Shown: positions 7,112-14,214 of the stretch, piece by piece
Layout: the number at the start of each line of letters is the position of its first letter
How positions within the stretch are numbered: the first letter of the stretch is position 1
Assembly: GCA_900765465.1 (NCBI GenBank)
Contig: CAAFRM010000271.1
Coordinates: 1 to 14,561 of the forward strand
Direction: 5' to 3'
DNA: 14,561 nt
Source of the DNA: an uncultured Prevotella sp.
GTDB taxonomy: Bacteria > Bacteroidota > Bacteroidia > Bacteroidales > Bacteroidaceae
The notes under the pieces: model-generated
Seen by the model: the letters and a program-made list of their open reading frames with translations, nothing else
Databases searched by the model: none
What the model was told of the DNA's origin: nothing
Translations under genes and position numbers: made by a program

Positions 7112-8263
7112 CTAAAACATTCTACTTCTAAACCACAACACAAAAACCGGATCGGTTATATAATAGCGTTTACCACTCATTTCCACTATGTCTTTATCTA
7201 CCAATGCAGTTTTCAAACGAGTGATATTAGAAACACTTCCTAGTTGGAATTCCTCCCTGACAGCAGTTTCTCCAAAATCATCGTGATGTCCGGACAAGAT
7301 ACAACGCAAAAAGTTCATCTGATATGCGGTAAGCGGTTCAATCTGCTGCATGAAAAGCTGCTCCTGACTATTGAGCAAGTCCTTAACACCTTGCTTGAGA
7401 TGTTCATCTGTCACAACCTGTCCTTCATCAATGAGCGAGAAGACGAGCCATGACAATTGCTGCACATAAGAAGAATAGTTATCTACCAACTGACAGATCT
7501 TAGCAGCCTGTTCCGTCGATATCGTTCGTTGCCTATCCTTAAAATGCTGCACGATGTATTCCACCCATGTCTCTGTAGGAATCTTGTCAAGAAACTTAAA
7601 GTCACCAAACTGATAAAGAGGCATGTTTCGCTTTTGAAACACATTCATCATGGTATGCTTCTTACTTCCAAAAAGGCAATAAGAGGTAAGTCTTTGATGT
7701 TGCCATACGGAACGCAACCTTTTCTGTATGCTTACACTATCAGCCATCTCTCCTATTTGCTGGAACTCATCTATGCAAACCACGATTCTCTTCTGTTTCT
7801 TCTGGGCAATTTCCTCTGCAAGGCTCAATATCTCTTCAGGTGCATGCGTCTTTGGACTGATACCTAAAGACAATGCAAACTCAGAGTTTGGCTCTGGAGA
7901 AAAACTTACCTTGGGTGACAATCGGGCAATAAAGTCCCTGGCATTATCCATCCAAAGTTCAGCCTTCGAAGCCGTCTGTTTCAGTACAGCCTCTGCCAAG
8001 ACATTATAGAACTCATATTCTGTCTTGCATTTGAATATATCCACAAATACAGGAATTACCTTTTTTCTATCAACGACCTCGCACACTTTTCTTACCAATG
8101 AAGTCTTGCCCCATCGTCTTGGAGAGATCAAAATGGTATTGATACCCTCTTCAAAGTTCATCTTCAACCTTCTTATCTCCTCTTTTCGACCGATAAAATT
8201 ATAATCAGATACAGATACTCCAAACACGAAGCTCTGCTCGTTTTCCCTCATCTTCATACGCAT
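7112..8263 (-). CDS. AAA/STAND-type P-loop ATPase with C-terminal winged-helix region
   Basis: The product is 383 residues with no signal peptide or membrane segment, so it is cytoplasmic. The ATPase_2-like N-terminal region opens with NFIGRKEEIRRL. The Walker A variant is SPRRWGKTS (47-55) and the Walker B is IVVCIDEFQQI (160-170). YCLFGSKKHTM (195-205) is probably a sensor strand. The C-terminal part (about 305-383) contains a segment like a winged helix-turn-helix (FGETAVREEFQLGSVSNITRL) and the family ending YYITDPVFVLWFRS. I chose the ATG at 8263 because the likely promoter at 8284-8291 lies upstream of it but downstream of the 8329 start; ATGs at 8257 and 8251 are also possible. Such proteins are common and scattered in Bacteroidota, with generally unknown roles. 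Nothing ties it to glycan use. Confidence 0.8.
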   Translation of the reverse strand: MRMKMRENEQSFVFGVSVSDYNFIGRKEEIRRLKMNFEEGINTILISPRRWGKTSLVRKVCEVVDRKKVIPVFVDIFKCKTEYEFYNVLAEAVLKQTASKAELWMDNARDFIARLSPKVSFSPEPNSEFALSLGISPKTHAPEEILSLAEEIAQKKQKRIVVCIDEFQQIGEMADSVSIQKRLRSVWQHQRLTSYCLFGSKKHTMMNVFQKRNMPLYQFGDFKFLDKIPTETWVEYIVQHFKDRQRTISTEQAAKICQLVDNYSSYVQQLSWLVFSLIDEGQVVTDEHLKQGVKDLLNSQEQLFMQQIEPLTAYQMNFLRCILSGHHDDFGETAVREEFQLGSVSNITRLKTALVDKDIVEMSGKRYYITDPVFVLWFRSRMF

Positions 8264-8283
8264 AATCTTTTGTTTTTTGAGTA

Positions 8284-8291
8284 CAAATATA
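8284..8291 (-). promoter_or_regulatory. -7 promoter element for the ATPase gene
   Basis: The minus strand reads TATATTTG, an exact TAnnTTTG match, 20 nt upstream of the ATG at 8263. No clean TTTG is seen at the ideal -33 spacing; that area is occupied by the inverted repeat at 8298-8348. The element argues against the longer reading frame that starts at 8329. Confidence 0.6.
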
Positions 8292-8297
8292 ATGAAA

Positions 8298-8348
8298 AAA
8301 CACAAGATACACAAGGTTGTGTTATACAAGTTTGTGTATTTTGTGTTT
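8298..8348 (-). terminator. 17-bp inverted repeat between PP2C and ATPase genes, probable terminator
   Basis: The arms at 8298-8314 and 8332-8348 match at 16 of 17 positions around a 17-nt loop. On the minus strand the stem is followed directly by further Ts (TTTTTTCATT), as expected for an intrinsic terminator. It begins 34 nt after the PP2C stop codon. Its far end lies only 6 nt from the ATPase -7 element, so it may also act as an operator for that gene. The word TTGTGT or its complement recurs at least five times within it. Confidence 0.65.
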
Positions 8349-8381
8349 ATTTATGATTTGCAACTATTTAAGAGCATTATT

Positions 8382-9227
8382 TTATACCCTAAACCGTATG
8401 TAAGTGCGGTCATCGAAACTTTTATTCCCTGCCACCAAGCCCTTAGTGGCAATGAAGTCGTGGATGCATTGAGGGTCGTGGGCGATAAGATGCAACAATG
8501 CCGCCTCGCTCGCTGCCAAGGTTGGCTTCAGGAAAGGATAGCCATCGCTAGCCAATACTACGTCATTGGGAGATGAAACAGGCTTCGGTTGCTCTTGAAA
8601 GTATGTTTCAATGCTACTTGAAGCAGGCTTCATTTTCAACGCTACAATCTTCACTCCCTCCCGATAAACCGGGAATCCATCGATAACCGTATAGGTCTGG
8701 TTCTGCCCGGAAAGCATCGCCTCAATCAATAATGGCTCTATCTGCTTTCTAGCCTCAGCAGGCGAAAGGCCCTGCTCTATCAGCTCTACCCTCTTTCTGG
8801 CAATCTCCTGCTCATAAGGCTTGCCGTTCTCATAAAGCTTTCCATCGATGATGGCCTGGCAATCGCCCACCATCCAGACTTCATTCCTTGTACGGCTATA
8901 AAGGATAGCCGAGGCAGTAAGTCGCTCTTCCGGATGCTCCTTCAACCGCTCTTCCATCCCTAGCTTTTCATACACTTTATTATATATATAGGCTGTCACG
9001 CCCTGGCAGAAATCATCTACCGAGGCATCCGCTTTCAACTCCTCACGAATATACTCCGAGATAAGCATCATAGCATATCTTCCGTTCTTCATATCAGGAT
9101 TGAGATGCTTCGGAGTCTTGCTCGTACTGCCATCAATCACTGCGATGAAATCATCGGTAACTACCATTCCATCCTCACAAGCCTCAGAGCTCTTCTTTCC
9201 TATGATACTGCTTTCTATAATCTTCAT
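8382..9227 (-). CDS. PP2C-like serine/threonine protein phosphatase
   Basis: The 281-residue cytoplasmic protein shows the ordered metal-binding motifs of the PP2C (PPM) family: ACEDG (16-20), FIAVIDGSTS (27-36), ASAILYSRTRNEVWMVGDCQA with GDC at 121-123, VVLASDGYP with SDG at 227-229, and FDDRTYIRF with DD at 272-273. These Asp residues coordinate Mn/Mg in the family, so the enzyme looks intact. The central GDC replaces the more usual GDS. The ATG at 9227 is preferred over the TTG at 9251, because the promoter -7 element ends only 3 nt upstream of that TTG, leaving the ATG 27 nt downstream of it. It has its own promoter. No Ser/Thr kinase or FHA partner is visible in the window, so the substrate is unknown. 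Confidence 0.75.
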   Translation of the reverse strand: MKIIESSIIGKKSSEACEDGMVVTDDFIAVIDGSTSKTPKHLNPDMKNGRYAMMLISEYIREELKADASVDDFCQGVTAYIYNKVYEKLGMEERLKEHPEERLTASAILYSRTRNEVWMVGDCQAIIDGKLYENGKPYEQEIARKRVELIEQGLSPAEARKQIEPLLIEAMLSGQNQTYTVIDGFPVYREGVKIVALKMKPASSSIETYFQEQPKPVSSPNDVVLASDGYPFLKPTLAASEAALLHLIAHDPQCIHDFIATKGLVAGNKSFDDRTYIRFRV

Positions 9228-9253
9228 TTCCTTGCTGTCGTTTAAAAACAATG

Positions 9254-9286
9254 CAAAGGTAATTCAATTCGCTGAATCAGCCAAAA
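9254..9286 (-). promoter_or_regulatory. Promoter of the PP2C gene
   Basis: The minus strand has TTTTG at 9286-9282 and TACCTTTG at 9261-9254, separated by exactly 20 nt. This is the full Bacteroidota sigma-ABfr pattern. The ATG lies 27 nt after the -7 element. A perfect 11-bp palindrome, GCTGAATCAGC (9271-9281), fills half of the spacer and could be an operator. Confidence 0.75.
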
Positions 9287-9308
9287 GAAAGCACAACTTT
9301 TCTTCTTT

Positions 9309-9824
9309 TTATATCACCTCCTGCATCATTGCCCTCATCTGCTTGCGCGAGGTGAAGAGCTGAGATTCTACAGTTCGCTTGGAAACCTGCAACTCATCTG
9401 CGATGTCGCCAGCTGTCATATCTTCAAAAAAACTCATACGATATACCTTGGCACAGGCAGGAGAAAGGCGACTGATACCGGCATTCACGATTCTCATTGC
9501 ATCGTTATATTCGGCAAGGCGCTCTGCATGACTATGCTGAAGTTCCATCTCATACTTCTTGCTTTCCTCCATCTGATGACGGAAGATGCGACGGCGGAGA
9601 AGGTTCTTTACCTTGTTGGCTGTGATGGTATAGGCAAACGACTTGATGGTTGCCTCGTTGATGATGCCCTCAAAGGTCATCATCTTGATGAAAGCATCCT
9701 GTACAAGATCTTCTGCCTCCTCGCGATTACCCAAGCGGGAAGTGGCGAAGTTGACGAGTTCATTCTGATGAACGGTATAGAAGGCGGCGATTATTTGCGC
9801 CTGGTTATGAGTTGACTGTTCCAT
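9309..9824 (-). CDS. ECF-type RNA polymerase sigma factor
   Basis: The 171-residue protein has the two-domain layout of ECF (group 4) sigma-70 factors. Region 2 spans about 13-80, with AEDLVQDAFIKMM (37-49) followed by FAYTITANKVKNLLRRR (63-79). Region 4 spans about 117-165, with helix-turn-helix IADELQVSKRTVESQLFTSR (141-160). ECF factors redirect RNA polymerase to a small set of promoters. The ATG at 9824 is chosen because the TTG at 9857 lies inside the -7 element. It follows the HTCS gene by 143 nt in the same direction. In Bacteroidota such factors often pair with a FecR-like anti-sigma gene and SusC/SusD; neither is present, so this is an orphan. Two 11-bp direct repeats upstream of its promoter suggest control by an activator. 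Confidence 0.9.
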   Translation of the reverse strand: MEQSTHNQAQIIAAFYTVHQNELVNFATSRLGNREEAEDLVQDAFIKMMTFEGIINEATIKSFAYTITANKVKNLLRRRIFRHQMEESKKYEMELQHSHAERLAEYNDAMRIVNAGISRLSPACAKVYRMSFFEDMTAGDIADELQVSKRTVESQLFTSRKQMRAMMQEVI

Positions 9825-9854
9825 AATCGTTTGATAGTTGTTTGATTTCTGCTG

Positions 9855-9862
9855 CAAAGGTA
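9855..9862 (-). promoter_or_regulatory. -7 promoter element of the ECF sigma gene
   Basis: The minus strand reads TACCTTTG, identical to the -7 element of the PP2C gene, 30 nt upstream of the ATG at 9824. At the expected -33 distance there is no TTTG. A weak -33 together with upstream direct repeats is the usual picture of an activator-dependent promoter. Confidence 0.65.
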
Positions 9863-9889
9863 ATACAAACCTTTAAAAGCAGATGTATC

Positions 9890-9922
9890 AAACGTACCAA
9901 CGATATATGTGAAACGTACCAA
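9890..9922 (-). promoter_or_regulatory. Two 11-bp direct repeats upstream of the ECF gene
   Basis: AAACGTACCAA occurs at 9890-9900 and again, identically, at 9912-9922, a 22-bp start-to-start spacing or about two helical turns. Taking the transcription start near 9848, they lie at roughly -42 to -52 and -64 to -74, where a dimeric activator would bind. AraC-type regulators, including HTCS proteins, commonly use direct repeats of this kind. The upstream HTCS is an obvious but unproven candidate. Confidence 0.6.
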
Positions 9923-9967
9923 TTTTATACTATAGATGATTATCAGGCACTTACAACATCACGTCTT

Positions 9968-12900
9968 TTAAGAATACTGCGATGGCAATACGCCAAACAT
10001 CTCCTTGAAATGCTTGGCGAAGTTCTGCGGAGAAGCAAAACCTGTGCGATAACAAGCCTCCGAGACATTGCATTTTTCCTCTTTTAGGAGCTTTGCTGCC
10101 ATCTTCAATCTCACCATTCGGATGAAATCGGCAGGTGTCTGTCCCGTCAGGAATTTCATCTTTCTATAGAGACTCATTCTCGACATTACCACATCGGCGG
10201 CCAAGGAATCGATGGTGTATTCCGAGTTATCGATGTTCTTCTCGATGCAGGCGATAATCTCCTTCAGGAACTTTTCGTCAGGCGAAGAATCGGTTACTGT
10301 CTTCGGGTCGAGCGAGATGCTGTGAGAGAAGTCTCGCTGGCGCTTCTCCTGCTTTTCCAGCAGATTGCTGATGCGCGCCAGGAGCACCTCCATGTCGAAA
10401 GGCTTGGCGATATAGGCATCGGCTCCCGCCTTATAGCCAGCCGCCCTGCCCTCATCTGTGCTCCATGCCGTGAGCAGAATGATAGGGATATGCGAGGTCT
10501 CGATGTTCTCCTTGATGCGGCGACACATATCCGTACCGCTCATCCTTGGCATCATCACATCACTTACTATGATGTCAGGGTTCTCAGCCTCAGCCATCAT
10601 GGCTCCTTCTATTCCGTCCTTTGCCGTCATCACCTTGTTATATATACGGCTCAGCTCTTGAGAGAGGAAATGACAGAAGTCTCCATTATCCTCAACAACC
10701 AGCACGGTCTTCTCTATCTTCCTTGATGTTTGCACACCTACGACACCATCCACAACATCAGCCATCACCGGTGCAGCCATGCGGTTCTCCTCAGAGGCCT
10801 CCTGCTGCACTTCCCGCTTCAGGTCGGCAGGGATATCCACGATAAACCGTGAGCCCTTACCCTCTTCACTCTCCAGCGAAACCTTACCTTCGTGCAGCTT
10901 GATGTATTCATACACCATATTCAATCCGATGCCCGAACCCACCTGGTGCAAACCAGGCTCCTGCTCCGTGCGATAGAAACGCTCGAAGACATGCGCCTGG
11001 TCTTCCTTCGAAATGCCACAACCCGTATCCTCTACTACGATATGGGCATATCTTCTGCTATCCAGGATACACTTCTCCAGACAGACACTTACCTTTCCAC
11101 CTGCCTTCGTAAACTTCAAGGCATTGGAGAGTAGATTGGTCAATATCTTGCCCAACTTATCTTTGTCGAAATACATAAACAAGCCTTCGGTCTTGTCGCA
11201 GAAATCCAGACGGATGTTCTTCTGCTCGGCAAGCGGCATAAACTTCATCGTGGTATATTGGATAAACTCGTTCAGGCTTCCACTCCGCAGGTTCAGGCGT
11301 TCGCCGTTCATCTCCATCTTCCGGAAATCGAGAAGCTGGTTCACCAGTTGCAGCAAGTCGCCTGCATTCCTGCTCACATCGTTAAGTTGGGCACGGGTCT
11401 CGCCATCCTCGGTACGCTTCAGGATACTTCCTATAGGCGTGATGATAAGCGTGAGCAAGGTGCGGAACTCATGACTGATGTTGGTGAAGAAGCGGTATTT
11501 CATTTCCTCCAGCTCCTTGTATTTCTCATCTTCCATACGCCTGCGGTTCTGCTCCATCTTCCAGCGGAATCCCCATACCAGAATGGCTACAAAGAGTAAG
11601 AAATAGATAAGCTTTGCCCACCAGGTGGCCCACAAAGGTGGCTGTACCTCTATCAGCAGCGTAGCAGGCTGCTTGCTCCACACCTTGTCGAAACCGGCAG
11701 AATAAACCTCCAGTTCATAACTGCCCGGAGCCAGGTCGGTAAAGCTTGCCCTGCCCACTCCATCCTGCGGATTGATTTCCACCCATCTATCGCTCAATCC
11801 CTTGAGTCTGTATTTATAATAGGTATGCGAAGGCATATCGAAGTTCAAACCCGAGAAGAGGATGGTGATGAAGTTCTCGTGATGTTTCAATATCAGCTGA
11901 CCGGTGGCGGATAAAGTAGAAGTCAGAATGGTTCTGCCATCTACCTCCTTGCCCGGTGATACCTCCTGATTGTTCACCCAGAGAGAAGTAAAGATAGGAT
12001 GACCCGTGTATTTCATCTCCCTTACATCGGCAGGATTCACGATGTAGTATCCATCCTGCGTACCGAAGAACAGGTTACCCCCTGCCAGATGCCCCATAGT
12101 CATCCAGCCGAAATTACTCTTTCCCAATTTGTTCTGACTATCGAATACCATCAGCTTCAGTTCGCCATCCTGCAGGCGCTGGAACCGGCAAAGACCATTT
12201 GGCGTTGTAACCCATACATTGCCATATCGGTCTTCTATCATTCCATTAATCATCTCATTAGGCATTCCCTCCGCCTTTCCGAAGAAGCGAGAGGACTTAT
12301 CCTTGGGATTGATGACGAAAAGCCCGTTGAGCGTACCTACCCATACCCAGCCCTGACGGTCGATGAGCAAAGCCTTGCAAGGTCCGTTGAGCTTCATCTG
12401 CGTAGTCTCATCATCTACCAAATCCTTGGGAAAAAGGACCCGTCGGGTATTGGGCAAATATACGAACAAGCCTTGAGTGGCTGCCACCCAGATGCGATGC
12501 CGGCTATCCTCCTTAAAGTCGTTGACCACCTTATATTTCTCCAGCGCCTTGTTTTTCAAAGGTACGATTCGCCTGTTCTGTTCATTAAAGCATCCGATGC
12601 CTCCATGATAATTCACCCAGATGCGATGCTGGCTATCTTCCAGAAATCCACGCACGATGTCGTAGTTAATGTCTCTGGCAAGAATGCCACCCTGCATGAA
12701 GTGATGAATGGTCCCGTTCTCCCACAGGAACAATCCCTGGCGGAAACTTCCTGCCCAGATTCTTCCCTTGCTATCCATCATGCTTCTGATAATATCGGAA
12801 CCACCCATAGAGATAGGAGAAGCCTGATGATTCAGGGCATCCAAGGCAAACAAGCCTTTATCTGAAGATAGCAACGGCAAGCCATTCGGCAGATCGTTAA

Positions 12901-13969
12901 TGCGATAGCCGTTCATCTTCAGGCCCATGGCTACAAAGGGGAAATAGGCAAACTGCTGCATGTTGGGATGATGGAGACAGAGTCCCTTGCTCCATAATCC
13001 GAGCAGCAGATTACCTCTACTACAGGCGATGCCCTGGATATCATCTATCAAGGTCTCGCCATCCAAGGTATGAATTTCAGAAAGAAGAGAGGTTTTGCCA
13101 TTGGGAGCGATGGTCAGAAGACCTGCCTGTCGGATGCTGGCATACGCCGTTCCATCTTCTGCAATACTGAGCACAACCAACGCTGCCGCTTCATTCTCAT
13201 ACCGATGCAGCCAATGATGGGTGGCAGTCGAAGAAGCCTGATAGGAAGCCACGCCGTGGTTCCACATCAGCCAAAGCTGATGCTTGTTCTGTGCAAACTG
13301 CATGAAGTCGCGTACAGGCACCTCTCCCAGCCAAACCTGCTCGGAAGAAATCGTCTTGGTCATGGATGCATTCATTCCCTTCACCCAGCCATCTGCATAA
13401 AGGAACCAGTGGTTTCCATTGAAGTTGCAGACATCACGCAATCCTCCGGTTCTTATCTTTATCTGTCGGCATTGATTTTCAGCTTCTCCCAATTTAGAAG
13501 CCTTCACCATCAGCATCTTTCCCGATGCGGTGACAAACCATAGGTCTTTCACCGAATCGATGAAGACATCACGCACCTTTTCCTTAATGCCCATCGAAGC
13601 CAGCAGCCCCTTGACATCCCGCACGTAGGCATCCTTCGTCAAATCGAACACAAGAAACTTTCCCTGTTCCTTGATCCATACCCGCTGCCTGGCATCCACA
13701 TACGCCGTGGATAGCGCCGATACATAATCGGCAGCATAAGCCTCATCGCCCATCGGAGAAACCGAATGGAAGGTGCAGCCATCGAAAAAGGAAAGACTGG
13801 AAGATGTTCGTACGCCCAATCTGCCATCAGAAGTCCAAAAGAGGGCCTTCACCTCATCATCCGGCAATCCTTGGCTCGTATTGATGAGGCGAAAAGAAGA
13901 CTGGGCGCTAGCCAGGAGATGGCTAACGAAAAGTACTATGAATATAATGTATAGACGCAATGCTTTCAT
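9968..13969 (-). CDS. Hybrid two-component system (HTCS) sensor kinase/response regulator
   Basis: The 1333-residue fusion senses a glycan fragment in the periplasm and activates transcription from the same polypeptide. Order: signal peptide 1-23 (start ATG 13969, not the upstream in-frame ATG at 14008); two-component propeller repeats to about 650 (DSKGRIWAGS, DSRHRIWVAA, DRQGWVWVGT); Y_Y_Y domain about 695-775; one membrane segment about 785-803 (LIYFLLFVAILVWGF); HisKA with His833 in SHEFRTLLTLI; HATPase with LLSNALKF, DTGCGI and GSGIGL; receiver with E1093/D1094, phospho-acceptor D1137 (VSDVMMP), T1167 and K1189; AraC-type helix-turn-helix about 1235-1333 ending GVLPSQYS. The residue after HEFRT is Leu838 where Pro is nearly universal. 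All other catalytic boxes look intact. It is divergent from a secreted-protein gene and upstream of the enzyme operon, both plausible targets. Confidence 0.95.
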   Translation of the reverse strand: MKALRLYIIFIVLFVSHLLASAQSSFRLINTSQGLPDDEVKALFWTSDGRLGVRTSSSLSFFDGCTFHSVSPMGDEAYAADYVSALSTAYVDARQRVWIKEQGKFLVFDLTKDAYVRDVKGLLASMGIKEKVRDVFIDSVKDLWFVTASGKMLMVKASKLGEAENQCRQIKIRTGGLRDVCNFNGNHWFLYADGWVKGMNASMTKTISSEQVWLGEVPVRDFMQFAQNKHQLWLMWNHGVASYQASSTATHHWLHRYENEAAALVVLSIAEDGTAYASIRQAGLLTIAPNGKTSLLSEIHTLDGETLIDDIQGIACSRGNLLLGLWSKGLCLHHPNMQQFAYFPFVAMGLKMNGYRINDLPNGLPLLSSDKGLFALDALNHQASPISMGGSDIIRSMMDSKGRIWAGSFRQGLFLWENGTIHHFMQGGILARDINYDIVRGFLEDSQHRIWVNYHGGIGCFNEQNRRIVPLKNKALEKYKVVNDFKEDSRHRIWVAATQGLFVYLPNTRRVLFPKDLVDDETTQMKLNGPCKALLIDRQGWVWVGTLNGLFVINPKDKSSRFFGKAEGMPNEMINGMIEDRYGNVWVTTPNGLCRFQRLQDGELKLMVFDSQNKLGKSNFGWMTMGHLAGGNLFFGTQDGYYIVNPADVREMKYTGHPIFTSLWVNNQEVSPGKEVDGRTILTSTLSATGQLILKHHENFITILFSGLNFDMPSHTYYKYRLKGLSDRWVEINPQDGVGRASFTDLAPGSYELEVYSAGFDKVWSKQPATLLIEVQPPLWATWWAKLIYFLLFVAILVWGFRWKMEQNRRRMEDEKYKELEEMKYRFFTNISHEFRTLLTLIITPIGSILKRTEDGETRAQLNDVSRNAGDLLQLVNQLLDFRKMEMNGERLNLRSGSLNEFIQYTTMKFMPLAEQKNIRLDFCDKTEGLFMYFDKDKLGKILTNLLSNALKFTKAGGKVSVCLEKCILDSRRYAHIVVEDTGCGISKEDQAHVFERFYRTEQEPGLHQVGSGIGLNMVYEYIKLHEGKVSLESEEGKGSRFIVDIPADLKREVQQEASEENRMAAPVMADVVDGVVGVQTSRKIEKTVLVVEDNGDFCHFLSQELSRIYNKVMTAKDGIEGAMMAEAENPDIIVSDVMMPRMSGTDMCRRIKENIETSHIPIILLTAWSTDEGRAAGYKAGADAYIAKPFDMEVLLARISNLLEKQEKRQRDFSHSISLDPKTVTDSSPDEKFLKEIIACIEKNIDNSEYTIDSLAADVVMSRMSLYRKMKFLTGQTPADFIRMVRLKMAAKLLKEEKCNVSEACYRTGFASPQNFAKHFKEMFGVLPSQYS

Positions 13970-13975
13970 CCTGTT

Positions 13976-14030
13976 ATTCGTATTGTTTGTTATTCCATCA
14001 TTTATCATTCGTATCGTTTGTATCGTTTGT
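13976..14030 (-). repeat. Short direct repeats in the HTCS leader
   Basis: ATTCGTATTGTTTGT (13976-13990) recurs with one change at 14007-14021. Its TATCGTTTG core is then repeated in tandem at 14021-14029. They lie between the predicted transcription start (about 14070) and the ATG at 13969, so they would be in the mRNA leader. Possible roles are a regulator or RNA-binding site, or simple slippage. Confidence 0.45.
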
Positions 14031-14076
14031 CATTAAACGGTATAGGTTGTTCTGCCTTATGATGGTAAAAGCGATG

Positions 14077-14107
14077 CAAAGATACAAGTTTTTAACAACT
14101 AAGCCAA
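14077..14107 (-). promoter_or_regulatory. Promoter of the HTCS gene
   Basis: The minus strand has TTGG at 14107-14104 and TATCTTTG at 14084-14077, 19 nt apart, a good match to the Bacteroidota -33/-7 consensus. It implies a leader of about 100 nt before the ATG at 13969. Confidence 0.7.
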
Positions 14108-14214
14108 GAAAAAGAAAAGAAAAATCAGTTTTTTCCGTTTTCTCATAAGTATATCTTCCAAGTTATGCGTAACAGATGTATAAAATAAATGATTCATTAT
14201 AAAATATAGCTTTT
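14108..14214 (+). other. Divergent intergenic region upstream of the plus-strand gene
   Basis: No TAnnTTTG promoter is evident on the plus strand here. The stretch contains an A-rich then T-rich segment (14106-14146) that could fold weakly, a small inverted repeat GTTATGCGTAAC (14162-14173), and two copies of TATAAAATA (14179-14187 and 14199-14207). If the divergent gene needs HTCS activation, the binding site should be in this interval, but I cannot define it. Confidence 0.35.

Noticed and set aside
8264..8329. N-terminal extension of the ATPase from the ATG at 8329
   Set aside because: The extension lies upstream of the probable promoter -7 element (8284-8291) and inside the terminator-like repeat. 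Its hydrophobic residues do not fit a cytoplasmic ATPase.
9825..9857. TTG starts extending the ECF (9857) and PP2C (9251) proteins
   Set aside because: The ECF TTG lies inside its TAnnTTTG promoter element and the PP2C TTG is 3 nt downstream of one; ordinary ATG starts follow 33 and 24 nt later.
11999..12865. Plus-strand open frame of 288 codons
   Set aside because: It lies wholly antisense to the HTCS propeller repeats, which are unmistakable on the minus strand.
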